NCBI GenBank assembly: GCA_019635315.1
Contig: JAHBZT010000003.1
Location: forward strand, 620,001-684,000
DNA: 64,000 nucleotides
Direction of reading: 5' to 3'
DNA from: Rubrivivax sp.
GTDB taxonomy: Bacteria; Pseudomonadota; Gammaproteobacteria; Burkholderiales; Burkholderiaceae_C
Every line of letters starts with the position of its first letter. Within the stretch, counting starts at the first letter, position 1. The translations under genes and the position numbers were made by a program. Below the pieces are notes generated by a model. It saw only the letters and a list, made by a program, of their open reading frames with translations, searched no databases and was not told where the DNA came from. This document shows positions 54,101 through 64,000 of the stretch, piece by piece.

Positions 54101-54757
54101 ATGGCGCGCACCGTCGCCGTCGTCGACTACGGCATGGGCAACCTGCGCTCGGTGTCGCAGGCGGTGATGCATGTCGCCGCCGGCAGCGGCCTCGACGTGG
54201 TCGTCACCTCGCGCCCGGCCGAGGTGCTGGCGGCCGAACGCGTGGTGCTGCCCGGGCAGGGCGCGATGCGCGACTGCATGCGCGAGCTGCAGGACTCCGG
54301 GCTGAAGGACGCCGTGCTGCACGCCGCGGCCAACAAGCCGCTGTTCGGCGTCTGCGTCGGCATGCAGATGCTGCTGGATCACAGCGAGGAGCAGGACACG
54401 CCGGGCCTGGGCCTGCTGCCCGGCCGTGTGATCCGCTTTCGCCTGGAGGGCCGGCGCCAGCCCGACGGCAGCCGCTACAAGGTGCCGCAGATGGGCTGGA
54501 ACCGCGTGCAGCAGGTCGGCCACCCGGCGCCGCATGCGCTGTGGGACGGCATCCCCGACGGCGCGTGGTTCTATTTCGTGCACAGCTTCCATGCCGCGCC
54601 GTCGGACCCGCGCGACACCGCGGGTGTCACAGAGTACGGCGATCGCTTTACCTCGGCGGTGGCGCGGGATAACATTTTTGCCACGCAGTTCCACCCCGAG
54701 AAGAGCGCCGACGCCGGCCTCGCGCTGTACCGCAACTTCCTGCGCTGGAAGCCCTAG
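54101..54757 (+). CDS. hisH: Imidazole glycerol phosphate synthase, glutaminase subunit
   Basis: A 218-residue class I glutamine amidotransferase. Catalytic cysteine in [10 protein letters not shown] near residue 86, with histidine and glutamate in [13 protein letters not shown]. It supplies ammonia to HisF through a tunnel. The start [18 protein letters not shown] is typical. It follows hisB by ten bases. Many Burkholderiales have an extra membrane-protein gene between hisB and hisH; none is present here. Confidence 0.97.
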   Translation: MARTVAVVDYGMGNLRSVSQAVMHVAAGSGLDVVVTSRPAEVLAAERVVLPGQGAMRDCMRELQDSGLKDAVLHAAANKPLFGVCVGMQMLLDHSEEQDTPGLGLLPGRVIRFRLEGRRQPDGSRYKVPQMGWNRVQQVGHPAPHALWDGIPDGAWFYFVHSFHAAPSDPRDTAGVTEYGDRFTSAVARDNIFATQFHPEKSADAGLALYRNFLRWKP

Positions 54758-54907
54758 CCTGCCACCGCCGCCACGCCACGTCCTCCACGCGACGCGTCGC
54801 CCCGCTGCCCAGGCCCGCCGAACCCATCCGCCTTCACGCCGCCCCGGTCCCGACCACCGCCGCGCGCATTCGCCTCTTCCCCTTCCCCCCACCGCTCAGC
54901 CCGAGCC

Positions 54908-55648
54908 ATGCTGCTGATCCCGGCCATCGACCTCAAGGACGGCAAGTGCGTCCGCCTGCAACAGGGCGACATGAACGCCTCCACCACCTTCGGCGACGAC
55001 CCGGCCGCGATGGCCCGGCGCTGGCTGGACGCCGGCGCACGCCGTCTGCACCTGGTGGACCTGAACGGCGCCTTCGCCGGCCGGCCGGTCAACGAGGGCG
55101 CGGTCAAGGCCATCCTGCGCGAGGTCGGCGACGAGATCCCGGTGCAGCTCGGCGGTGGCATCCGCGACCTCGACACCATCGAGCGCTTCCTCGACGACGG
55201 GCTCTCCTACGTGATCATCGGCACCGCGGCGGTCAAGAGCCCGGGCTTCCTGAAGGACGCCTGCAGCGCCTTCGGCGGCCACATCATCGTCGGCCTGGAC
55301 GCCAAGGACGGCAAGGTCGCCACCGACGGCTGGAGCAAGCTCACCGGCCACGAGGTGATCGACCTGGCGAAGAAGTTCGAGGACTACGGCGTCGAGGGCG
55401 TGATCTACACGGACATCGGCCGCGACGGCATGCTCACCGGCATCAACGTCGAGGCGACGGTTAAGCTGGCGCAGGCGCTGAGCATCCCCGTCATCGCCTC
55501 GGGCGGGCTGGCGGGCATCGCCGACATCGAACGGCTGTGCGCGGTGGAGAGCGAGGGCGTCGAAGGCGTGATCTGCGGCCGCAGCATCTATACCGGCGCG
55601 CTGGACTTCGCGGCCGCGCAGGCGCGCGCCGACGAGCTGGCGGCATGA
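54908..55648 (+). CDS. hisA: ProFAR isomerase
   Basis: A 246-residue TIM barrel that isomerises ProFAR to PRFAR. Start [20 protein letters not shown] with catalytic D8, and the second catalytic aspartate in [10 protein letters not shown] near residue 170. The 150-bp gap after hisH is AT-poor and codon-like but has no convincing gene. hisF follows after a repeat-bearing 82-bp spacer. Confidence 0.97.
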   Translation: MLLIPAIDLKDGKCVRLQQGDMNASTTFGDDPAAMARRWLDAGARRLHLVDLNGAFAGRPVNEGAVKAILREVGDEIPVQLGGGIRDLDTIERFLDDGLSYVIIGTAAVKSPGFLKDACSAFGGHIIVGLDAKDGKVATDGWSKLTGHEVIDLAKKFEDYGVEGVIYTDIGRDGMLTGINVEATVKLAQALSIPVIASGGLAGIADIERLCAVESEGVEGVICGRSIYTGALDFAAAQARADELAA

Positions 55649-55730
55649 AGCCCGCACGCTCGCTTCGCTCGCTGCCCCCCGAGGGGGCGCCGGCCGGCTT
55701 GGGGCGGCCTGGTGCCGGCCGGGCCCTCTG
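55649..55730. repeat. Repeat-bearing spacer between hisA and hisF
   Basis: An 82-bp spacer with CGCTCGCTTCGCTCGCTG followed by a GCCCCC-CGA-GGGGGC hairpin (55674-55688) and a GCCGGCCGGC palindrome. The CGCTTCGCTCGCTG core matches the element in the 48-kb block, so it may be a second site of the same dispersed family. Confidence 0.6.
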
Positions 55731-56472
<742 letters not shown>

Positions 56473-56495
<23 letters not shown>

Positions 56496-57099
56496 GACGG
56501 CATCGGCGCGACCTTCGGGACGCGGTCCTGCACGGCCGCCCGGCGAGGTGCGCCTGATCGGCGGCCAGTGGCGGCGCAGCAAGCTGCCGGTGCCCGACCG
56601 CCCCGGGCTGCGGCCCACGCCCGACCGCGTGCGCGAGACGCTGTTCAACTGGCTGGGCCAGGACCTGGGCGGCTGGCGCGTGCTGGACGCGTTCGCCGGC
56701 AGCGGCGCGCTGGGCTTCGAGGCGGCCTCGCGCGGCGCCGCCGAGGTGCGGCTGCTGGAGCGTGACGCCGCGCTGGTGGCGGTGCTGAAGGCGCAGCAGC
56801 AGCGCCTGGGCGCGACGCAGGTGCAGGTCGAGCGCGCCGACGCGATGGCCTGGCTGGCGGCCTCGGCGCCGGCCCGCTTCGAGCTCGTGCTGCTGGACCC
56901 GCCCTTCGACACCACGCTGGCCGCGCCGGCCGCGGCGCTGGCGGCGCGGCTGGTGGTGCCCGGTGGCTTCGTCTATGTCGAGTCGGCCGCGCCGCTGGCC
57001 GAACCGCCACCGGGCCTGCTGCCCCACCGGCAGCTGCGCGCCGGCGCGGTGCATGCGCAGCTGTTCGTGGCCGCCGGTGGTGATGGTCACGGCGGCTGA
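56473..57099 (+). CDS. rsmD: 16S rRNA (guanine-966-N2) methyltransferase
   Basis: A 208-residue SAM-dependent methyltransferase that modifies G966 in 16S rRNA. Start of homology [17 protein letters not shown], then [19 protein letters not shown] loop [17 protein letters not shown] and the catalytic LLDPPFDT. The ATG at 56473 lies inside the end of hisF; a GTG at 56548 just before the conserved core is an alternative. The N-terminal 25 residues are basic and flexible, as in E. coli RsmD. coaD follows, a common pairing. Confidence 0.93.
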
Positions 57100-57139
57100 G
57101 CGCCCGCGCGGCGCCGGGCCCTGCGTCGGCGCACGCCGC

Positions 57140-57145
57140 TACACT
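57140..57145 (+). promoter_or_regulatory. Candidate -10 box before coaD
   Basis: TACACT in GCTACACTGCGCCC, a common -10 form in GC-rich Burkholderiales, about 45 bases before the GTG of coaD. No clear -35. Confidence 0.4.
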
Positions 57146-57189
57146 GCGCCCGTGCCCGCATGTCGCCCGTCAGACTGGAGGACCCGGCC

Positions 57190-58289
<1,100 letters not shown>

Positions 58290-58290
<1 letters not shown>

Positions 58291-58931
58291 CACGGCTCTC
58301 CGGTGGGCGGTGGGGCGGCGGGGTTCTCGGCCGGCGGCCGGCGCGGCGGCTTGGGCCGCGGCGGCTGGGCGTGGATGGCGGCCAGCGCGCGGTCCATCGC
58401 GCCGGCGACTAGCAGGTCGCTGGCGCCCAGCGACTGCTCGATGGCCTTGCCGATCGCCTCGCGGTGGTCGGGCGAGGGCTTCTTCAGCACGTAGTTGACG
58501 ACCTCGGCCTTCACCCCCGGGTGGCCGATGCCCAGGCGCAGGCGCCAGAAGTCCAGCGTGCCCAGCATCGCATGGATGTCCTTCAGGCCGTTGTGCCCGG
58601 CGGCGCTGCCGCCGAACTTCAGCTTGGCCTGGCCGGGCTGCAGGTCCAGCTCGTCGTGGACGACGAGGATCTGCTCGGGCGCGATCTTGTAGAAGCGCGC
58701 CAGCCCCGCCACCGAGACGCCGGAGCGGTTCATGAAGGTCATCGGCTCCAGCAGCCACACGGGGCCCTGCGCCAGGTTCACGCGCGCGGCCAGCGCCTGG
58801 TAGGCGCGCTCGGGCTGCAGCCGCGCGCCCAGCTTGGCGGCCAGCGCCTCCAGCCACCAGAACCCGGCGTTGTGGCGCGTGGCCTCGTATTCAGGGCCCG
58901 GGTTCCCCAGGCCGACGAAGAGTCGGATCAT
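58290..58931 (-). CDS. pth: Peptidyl-tRNA hydrolase
   Basis: A 213-residue enzyme that frees tRNA from prematurely released peptidyl-tRNA. Catalytic H20 in [16 protein letters not shown], the FMNRSG loop and the [17 protein letters not shown] region with the catalytic aspartate. The last 20 residues are a proline-rich tail ([17 protein letters not shown]) beyond the usual end. It follows the prs-ctc block on the same strand, but a PEP-CTERM gene on the other strand lies between. Confidence 0.96.
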
Positions 58932-59161
58932 GGGGCGGCATTATCGGCAGCGCCCGCGGCGCGAGACCCCGCCGGCCGGGGGTGGCGCCCTTCGTCGGGT
59001 GTCCGGCCCGCCGGCCGGGGGTGTCGGCAGGCTTGACATCCACGCCGGACCGCTCGCCGGCCCGTCATGCAAGTCCGCGCCGGCACGCCGCATTCCGGCG
59101 GCGGCTCGTTTCTTGCGTCCGGTACCGCCGGAGTCATCACAACGCAGTCAGGGAGTCCTTC

Positions 59162-59806
59162 ATGTCGTTCAAGTCCGTCACCGCCGCCGCCAGCCTGCTG
59201 GCTGCGCTGGCCGCCGCGCCGGCCCAGGCCGGCGTCATCTTCTCGGACAACTTCGATGCCGACAGTGCGGCGTCGGTGCTCAACTTCAACGGCCTGATCA
59301 ACTGGACCGTCAGCGGCGGCACCATCGACTACATCCGCAGCGGCGGCTTCGGCATCAGCTGCGTCGGCGGCACCGGCGGCTGCCTGGACATGGACGGCAG
59401 CGCCGGCAATGCCGGGCGCATCACCACCCGGCAGGTCTTCGACTTCGACGACGGCGTTGAGTACACCTTCGAGATGATGCTGTCGGGCAACCAGCGCGGT
59501 GGCGCCAGCGACACGGTGACCTACGGCCTCATCAGCGTGGACACCGGCTTCGAGTCCACGCTGAGCGCCGGCCCGCTCGCCCCGAACGCCCCGTTCGCCA
59601 CCTTCGGCGGCAGCCTGCTGGGTCAGAACTTCGCCGGCAATTGGCGCTTCTTCATCGAGGGCGCAGGCGGCGACAACATCGGCGCCATCCTGGACAACGT
59701 CGTGCTGCGCGACAACCGCACGGCCAACGTGCCCGAGCCGGCGACGCTGCTGCTGTCCGGCCTGGCACTGCTGGCAGCCGGGGCCGTGCGCCGGCGCGGC
59801 CGCTGA
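59162..59806 (+). CDS. PEP-CTERM sorting-domain protein (2)
   Basis: A 214-residue exported protein. Sec signal MSFKSVTAAASLLAALAAAP cleaved at AQA near residue 22. The mature domain is beta-rich (FSDNFDADSAASVLNFNG, YTFEMMLSGNQ) like a lectin or jelly-roll fold, with two cysteines in a CVGGTGGC loop. The C-terminus VPEPATLLLSGLALLAAGAV plus RRRGR is the sorting signal. GGGAG precedes the ATG. It is inserted between pth and ctc, which are usually adjacent. Confidence 0.88.
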   Translation: MSFKSVTAAASLLAALAAAPAQAGVIFSDNFDADSAASVLNFNGLINWTVSGGTIDYIRSGGFGISCVGGTGGCLDMDGSAGNAGRITTRQVFDFDDGVEYTFEMMLSGNQRGGASDTVTYGLISVDTGFESTLSAGPLAPNAPFATFGGSLLGQNFAGNWRFFIEGAGGDNIGAILDNVVLRDNRTANVPEPATLLLSGLALLAAGAVRRRGR

Positions 59807-59852
59807 GCGATTGACGGGCCGCAGCGGCAGCTGCGGCCGCCCACCAAGACAA

Positions 59853-59883
59853 ACGGCCGGCCCGGGGTGACCCGGCCGGCCGT
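59853..59883. terminator. Bidirectional hairpin between PEP-CTERM gene and ctc
   Basis: Ten-base arms ACGGCCGGCC and GGCCGGCCGT with a GC-rich inner loop, between convergent genes. It could stop transcription from both sides. No T tract on either strand beyond a short run. Confidence 0.65.
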
Positions 59884-59920
59884 CGTGCTTGGTGCGTGCC
59901 CGTGACGGGCACGCCGCCGG

Positions 59921-60577
59921 TCACTTCTTGTTCTGCTTCTCGTCCTTCTTCGGCTTGGCGGCCTTGCCCTTCTCGGGCTTGGCCACCACCGGCGCGGCGA
60001 CGACCTCTTCCTCGGCCTTGGGCACCGTGACCGAGACGATGACCGGGTTCAGCGTGCCGTGCTTGACGGCCTTGATGCCCGGCGGCAGCTTCAGGTCGCT
60101 GGCGTGCAGGCTCTGGCCCTTGACCAGGCCGGACAGGTCGATGGTCACGAACTCGGGCAGCTGCGAGGCCAGGCACTCGATCTCGAGCTCGGTCATCACG
60201 TGGCCGACCAGGCACTTGTCGGTCTTCACCGCCGGGCTGTTCTCCTCGCCCTCGAAGTGCAGCGGCACCTTCTTGCGCAGCCGCGTGGTCTCGTCCACGC
60301 GCTGGAAGTCCACGTGCATCACGATGGGCTTGAAGGCGTGCATCTGGAAGTCGCGCAGCAGCACCTTCTGCGTCTGGCCGGCCAGGTCCATCTCGAGGAT
60401 GGACGAGTGGAACGCTTCCTTCTTCAGCGCGAAGAACAGCGCGTTGTGATCGAGCTCGATCATCTGGGGCGTGCCGGCACCGTAGACGATGCCTGGCACC
60501 TTGCTGGCGTTGCGCAGGCGGCGGCTCGCTCCGGTCCCCTGCAGCGTACGCTCGTAGGCGGTGAATTTCATGAACAC
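59921..60577 (-). CDS. rplY: 50S ribosomal protein L25/general stress protein Ctc
   Basis: A 218-residue two-domain L25 (Ctc type). The N-terminal 5S rRNA-binding domain runs [28 protein letters not shown], and the C-terminal TL5/CTC beta domain has [20 protein letters not shown]. The C-terminal 30 residues are lysine-rich ([19 protein letters not shown]), as in Burkholderiales Ctc. It precedes pth in the usual order and follows prs by 33 bp. Confidence 0.95.
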   Translation of the reverse strand: MFMKFTAYERTLQGTGASRRLRNASKVPGIVYGAGTPQMIELDHNALFFALKKEAFHSSILEMDLAGQTQKVLLRDFQMHAFKPIVMHVDFQRVDETTRLRKKVPLHFEGEENSPAVKTDKCLVGHVMTELEIECLASQLPEFVTIDLSGLVKGQSLHASDLKLPPGIKAVKHGTLNPVIVSVTVPKAEEEVVAAPVVAKPEKGKAAKPKKDEKQNKK

Positions 60578-60609
60578 TCCAACAGTGGATGAGCCCCGCG
60601 ACCAGGGCT

Positions 60610-61572
60610 CTAGAAGTTGCTGTTCTGGTCTGCGAACAGCGAGGTCACCGACTCCCCGTCGCTGATGCGGCGGATCGTCTCGGCGAACAGGAAGGCCACG
60701 CTGAGCTGGCGGATCTTGGGGCAGGCCTTGGCCGCCGCGCCCAGCGGGATGGTGTTGGTGATGACGACCTCGTCGATCTGGCTGGCCGCGATGCGGTCCA
60801 CCGCGGGGCCGCTGAAGACCGGGTGCGTGCAGTAGGCGTAGACGCTCTTGGCACCGCGCTCCTTGAGCACCTCGGCCGCCTTCACGAGCGTGCCGGCGGT
60901 GTCGATCATGTCGTCCATGATCACGCAGTTGCGGCCCTCGATCTCGCCGATCACGTGCATGACCTCGGAGACGTTGGCCGCCGGGCGCCGCTTGTCGATG
61001 ATCGCCAGGTCGCAGCCCAGCTGCTTGGCCAGCGCGCGCGCGCGCACGACGCCGCCGACGTCCGGCGAGATGACCACGAGGTTGGCGTACTTGCGGCTCT
61101 TCAGGTCCGACAGCAGCACCGGGCTGGCGTAGATGTTGTCGACCGGGATGTCGAAGAAGCCCTGGATCTGGTCGGCGTGCAGGTCCATCGTCAGCACGCG
61201 CTCCACGCCCACCGTCTCCAGCAGGTTGGCGACGACCTTGGCGCTGATCGGCACCCGCGTGCTGCGCGGCCGGCGGTCCTGGCGCGCATAGCCGAAGTAG
61301 GGGATCACGGCGGTGATGCGGCGCGCGCTGGCGCGCTTGAGCGCATCGACCATGATCAGCAGTTCCATCAGGTTCTCGTTCGTCGGGCTGCAGGTCGGCT
61401 GCACGACGAAGACGTCCCGGGCGCGGACGTTCTGGCGGATCTCGACGGTCACCTCGCCGTCGGAGAAGCGGCCCACCTGCGCCTGGCCGAGCTCGACGCC
61501 CAGGTGCGACGCGATCTCCTGGGCCAGCACCGGGTTCGCATTGCCGGTGAACAGCACGGTATTGAACAGCAC
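60610..61572 (-). CDS. prs: Ribose-phosphate pyrophosphokinase
   Basis: A 320-residue PRPP synthetase, supplying PRPP to histidine, purine, pyrimidine and NAD synthesis. Start of homology [40 protein letters not shown]; flexible-loop [21 protein letters not shown] loop [19 protein letters not shown] at 61572 gives the best N-terminus; the frame is open through the tRNA upstream and cannot be coding there. It links functionally to HisG, which uses PRPP. Confidence 0.96.
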   Translation of the reverse strand: MLFNTVLFTGNANPVLAQEIASHLGVELGQAQVGRFSDGEVTVEIRQNVRARDVFVVQPTCSPTNENLMELLIMVDALKRASARRITAVIPYFGYARQDRRPRSTRVPISAKVVANLLETVGVERVLTMDLHADQIQGFFDIPVDNIYASPVLLSDLKSRKYANLVVISPDVGGVVRARALAKQLGCDLAIIDKRRPAANVSEVMHVIGEIEGRNCVIMDDMIDTAGTLVKAAEVLKERGAKSVYAYCTHPVFSGPAVDRIAASQIDEVVITNTIPLGAAAKACPKIRQLSVAFLFAETIRRISDGESVTSLFADQNSNF

Positions 61573-61634
61573 GGGTGGGGGTCTTTCGCCAGCGGCCCGG
61601 CCGGGGTGTGAGGTCCCGGCGTCAGAGAAAGGTT

Positions 61635-61711
61635 TGGCAGGGGAGGAAGGATTCGAACCCTCGAATGTCGGAATCAAAATCCGATGCCTTAACCAACTTG
61701 GCGACTCCCCT
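61635..61711 (-). tRNA. tRNA-Gln (anticodon TTG)
   Basis: A full cloverleaf on the minus strand. Acceptor arms AGGGGAG and CTCCCCT pair, with CCA encoded at the 3' end (61635-61637). The T arm holds GGTTCGAATCC, and the anticodon loop TTTTGAT gives anticodon TTG, which reads CAA. It sits between ispE and prs, the usual place in Betaproteobacteria. Confidence 0.96.
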
Positions 61712-61749
61712 ACACAGGCCACGGTTCGCACCGCCGCCCGAAAACCGCT

Positions 61750-62664
61750 TCAGCCCGAAGACCAGTCCACCAGGGGATGCCGGTCCAGGCTGCGGCACAT
61801 CCGCCCCACCCAGCCCGCCGGAAGCTCTTCCGCCGGGAAGGTCGCCATGGGTGACGCCTCCATGCCCACTCTCGAGAAGACCGCGCTGCCGGAGCCCGTC
61901 ATGCGGCTGTTGCCGAACCGTTTCCGCAGCCACGCGGCCGCCTGCGCGACCTCGGGGCATGCGGCCTCGGCCACCGGCTGCAGGTCGTTGGCGCCGAAAG
62001 CTTCGCCAGCACCCTGCCACCACGCGGCCGGGGCGGTCACGGCCTGCCCGCAACCAGCCTCCTCAAGAGAGCCTGCGAGTATAACAGGCTTGCTGTCGCG
62101 CCTGAGCATCGGGTGGCTGAAGATGTCGCGCGTGGCCACCGCCGGCGGCGGCTTGACGACGGCGAACTGCATCGCCGGCAGGGCCAGCGGCGTCAGCCGC
62201 TCGCCGATGCCCTCGACGAAGGCGTGCTGCCCACCGACGAAGAAGGGCACGTCGGCCCCCAGCGCGAGGCCGATCGCGGCCAGCCGCTGGCGCGGCCAGT
62301 GCAGCCCCCACAGCCGGTTCAGCGCCAGCAGCGTGCTCGCCGCGTCCGAGCTGCCGCCGCCCAGGCCGGCGCCCCAGGGCAGCTGCTTGTCGACCGAGAT
62401 GTCGGCGCCCAGCGCCGTGCCGCTGGCCTGCTGCAGCGCGCGTGCGGCGCGCAGGCACAGGTCGTCGGCGGGCAGTGCCGGGCCGAGGTCGTGGCGCTGC
62501 AGCCGGCCGTCGTCGCGGCGCTCGAAGTGCAGGCGGTCGGCCCAGTCGATCAGCACGAAGGCCGACTGCAGCAGGTGGTAGCCGTCGCTGCGGCGGCCGA
62601 TCACGTGCAGGAACAGGTTCAGCTTGGCCGGCGCCGGCACGTCGTACAGCGCGCGCAGGCTCAC
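61750..62664 (-). CDS. ispE: 4-diphosphocytidyl-2-C-methyl-D-erythritol kinase
   Basis: A 304-residue GHMP kinase of the non-mevalonate isoprenoid pathway. Start region DVPAPAKLNLFLHVIGRRSDGYHLLQS and the ATP loop LPWGAGLGGGSSDAAST near residue 103, followed by GADVPFF. The C-terminal RMTGSGSAVFSRV is the third GHMP motif. A GTG at 62664 is used; longer frames upstream run into lolB. Between lolB and the tRNA gene as expected. Confidence 0.96.
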   Translation of the reverse strand: MSLRALYDVPAPAKLNLFLHVIGRRSDGYHLLQSAFVLIDWADRLHFERRDDGRLQRHDLGPALPADDLCLRAARALQQASGTALGADISVDKQLPWGAGLGGGSSDAASTLLALNRLWGLHWPRQRLAAIGLALGADVPFFVGGQHAFVEGIGERLTPLALPAMQFAVVKPPPAVATRDIFSHPMLRRDSKPVILAGSLEEAGCGQAVTAPAAWWQGAGEAFGANDLQPVAEAACPEVAQAAAWLRKRFGNSRMTGSGSAVFSRVGMEASPMATFPAEELPAGWVGRMCRSLDRHPLVDWSSG

Positions 62665-62722
62665 TGGACTGCCCTCTGCGCTGCGCGCTCCGGGACGAGC
62701 GCTTGGGAGCGGCCCGGCGCGC

Positions 62723-63241
62723 TCATCGCGCCGCCTCCTCCAGGCGCACGCGCAGCCACACCGCCGGCGGCGCGGCGCGCCGCGCCTCGACGACGCCGTC
62801 GGCGCGGCGTGCGGTCGCGACCTGCCAGCCGAGCTGCTCGAAACCCTCGGCCGTGGTGGCGTGCGCGGCGCCCGGCCACGGGCGGCCGGCCAGCCAGTCG
62901 GGCAGCGCCGCCAGCGGCAGCGGCTCGCCGAGCGCGGCGCGCGACAGTTCGTCCAGCGTCGCGAAGCGGCGTTCGCCGCGGCCGTCGTCCAGCACCGCGC
63001 TGCCCGGCGACCAGCGGGCCTCGGCCATGCGGTTGCCCAGCGGCGTGGACAGCCGCAGTTCGCCTTCGCGGCCGTCGCCGCGCAGCTCGAAGCCGGCCGA
63101 CAGCGACTGCGCGGCCTGGGCCTCGCCGGCATCGACGCGCAGGCTCAGCCGCCCGACCGTCCAGTCGGCGCTCTCGCGCGGCGGCGTCGCGCAGCCGGCC
63201 AGCAGGGCGCCGACCGCGAGGGCAGCAAGCAGGCCGCGCAT
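62723..63241 (-). CDS. lolB: Outer-membrane lipoprotein LolB
   Basis: A 172-residue lipoprotein that receives lipoproteins from LolA and inserts them in the outer membrane. Signal with lipobox LLAGC, cysteine at residue 17 (MRGLLAALAVGALLAGC). The LolB beta barrel follows: WTVGRLSLRVDAGEAQAAQSL, FELRGDGREGELRLSTPLG and the late WLAGRPWPG. ATG at 63241 fits the signal. It is the gene upstream of ispE in most Betaproteobacteria. Confidence 0.93.
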   Translation of the reverse strand: MRGLLAALAVGALLAGCATPPRESADWTVGRLSLRVDAGEAQAAQSLSAGFELRGDGREGELRLSTPLGNRMAEARWSPGSAVLDDGRGERRFATLDELSRAALGEPLPLAALPDWLAGRPWPGAAHATTAEGFEQLGWQVATARRADGVVEARRAAPPAVWLRVRLEEAAR

Positions 63242-63249
63242 CGCGCGCG

Positions 63250-64000
63250 TCAGAGGCTCACGCGCAGCCGCGCCAGCGTCTCGCGCAGCACCTCGTTGGC
63301 GGCGTCGCGGCCCTGGGCCTCGCGCCAGATGCGGCGCGCCTCGTCGCGCCGGCCCAGCGACCACAGCACCTCGCCGAGATGGGCCCCGATCTCGGTGTCC
63401 GGGCGTGCCGACCAGGCGCGCTGCAGGTGGGCCAGCGCGGCCTCGCGGTTGCCCATCTTGAATTCGACCCAGCCCAGGCTGTCGGTGATGAAGGGGTCGC
63501 CGGGCGCGAGTTCCAGCGCGCGCTCGATCAGCTGCCGTGCCTCGGGCAGGCGCAGGCCGCGGTCGGCCAGCGAGTAGCCGAGCGCATTGTGGGCATGCGC
63601 GTTGTCCGGCTGCATCTCGATCACGCGGCGCAGCAGGCGCTCCATCTCGTCCAGGCGATCGCCCTTCTCGGCCATCATCGCCTGTTCGTACAGCAGGTCG
63701 GTGTCCTCGGGGAAGCGGGCGACGGCGCCGGCCAGCACCTGGTAGGCGTCGCCCCAGCGCTTGACCTCGCGCAGCACGCCGGCCTCGGCAACCAGCTTGG
63801 CGCGCACGTCCTCGTCGCTGCGTTCGGGGGTGGCGCGGATCAGCTCGCGCGCCTGCGACACGCGGCCCTGGCGCGCGAGCATGCTGGCGCGGCGCGTCTG
63901 CACCTCCAGGGCACGCTGCGGGTCGGCGATGCGCGCCAGCCAGCCCTCCGCGGCCGCGAAGTCGCCGCGCTGCTCGGCGGACTGCGCCAGCATCAGCCAG
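63250..64000 (-). CDS. Tetratricopeptide-repeat protein (C-terminal part, start outside window)
   Basis: The final 250 or so residues of a TPR protein; the frame runs off the window end. At least four repeats are visible, e.g. WGDAYQVLAGAVARFPEDTD, LLYEQAMMAEKGDRLDEMER, NAHAHNALGYSLADRGLRLP and DPFITDSLGWVEFKMGNREA. Homologues before lolB in this order are 550-620 residues with a signal peptide and act in the envelope; that part is not visible here. Its stop is eight bases before the lolB ATG, so lolB follows in the same transcript. Confidence 0.88.
   Translation of the reverse strand, partial: WLMLAQSAEQRGDFAAAEGWLARIADPQRALEVQTRRASMLARQGRVSQARELIRATPERSDEDVRAKLVAEAGVLREVKRWGDAYQVLAGAVARFPEDTDLLYEQAMMAEKGDRLDEMERLLRRVIEMQPDNAHAHNALGYSLADRGLRLPEARQLIERALELAPGDPFITDSLGWVEFKMGNREAALAHLQRAWSARPDTEIGAHLGEVLWSLGRRDEARRIWREAQGRDAANEVLRETLARLRVSL

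Noticed and set aside
54758-54907. A gene in the hisH-hisA gap
   Set aside because: The open frames are extensions of neighbours with low-complexity Pro/Arg/His content and no start signal.
61573-61731. N-terminal extension of prs through the tRNA gene
   Set aside because: The extra frame crosses tRNA-Gln; PRPP synthetase homology begins right after the GTG at 61572.

Overview
The window is about 64 kb of very GC-rich, densely coded chromosome. Gene content and order point to a betaproteobacterium of the order Burkholderiales, probably near Rubrivivax, Leptothrix or Roseateles. Supporting signs are several Bug-family binding proteins, a DUF6776 gene and a bactofilin next to erpA, a short-form HisG, a ctc-type L25, and the block lolB-ispE-tRNA(Gln)-prs-ctc-pth. 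No rRNA, CRISPR array, insertion sequence or prophage was seen. The genus is inferred from gene order, not tested.

Region by region: 0-4.7 kb is the end of a protocatechuate 4,5-cleavage cluster (ligB, ligC) followed by a complete TRAP transporter. 4.8-12.2 kb holds a glycine-zipper envelope protein, an aldo/keto reductase, a Bug protein, htpG behind a good sigma-32 promoter, an SrkA-like kinase, a DUF2726 protein and a GNAT acetyltransferase. 12.6-20.7 kb is housekeeping: rplM-rpsI, DUF6776, bactofilin, erpA, anmK, an M23 peptidase, tyrS, a CDF transporter and dtd. 20.6-22.1 kb has a conserved unknown and another Bug protein. 22.4-31.4 kb is one long minus-strand operon: acyl-CoA ligase, LivG, LivH, LivM, substrate-binding protein, LivF, a small unknown and a PaaK-like ligase. 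A Crp/Fnr regulator diverges from it over a clear inverted-repeat operator. 32.4-41.4 kb has a solute:sodium symporter with a cysteine-containing Gfo/Idh/MocA oxidoreductase, a PEP-CTERM protein, an M16 peptidase, a membrane-anchored Ser/Thr kinase and a LysR regulator. 41.5-46.3 kb is an indolepyruvate oxidoreductase cassette with a Bug gene between its two subunit genes. 46.3-49.8 kb has a TetR regulator, an ABC-2 exporter split by a 760-bp block of interleaved inverted repeats, and bolA. 49.9-56.5 kb is the histidine operon hisG-hisD-hisC-hisB-hisH-hisA-hisF. 56.5-64 kb is rsmD, coaD, a ferredoxin, a small secreted protein, pth, a second PEP-CTERM protein, ctc, prs, tRNA-Gln, ispE, lolB and a truncated TPR protein.

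Four things stand out. (1) hisD carries an in-frame C-terminal GNAT acetyltransferase domain (about residues 452-601). (2) The 48.04-48.80 kb gap contains two inverted copies of a roughly 115-bp repeat plus further interleaved inverted repeats. (3) The Liv operon junctions carry strong hairpins, including six in tandem within 180 bp and a perfect 34-bp palindrome; two have the stop codon in the loop. (4) The his locus lacks the murA, hisI and hisE genes that usually sit with it in Burkholderiales. Metabolically the window joins aromatic catabolism (LigBC), uptake and CoA activation of an organic acid (Liv plus two ligases), aryl-pyruvate oxidation (IorA/IorB) and core translation and envelope functions.
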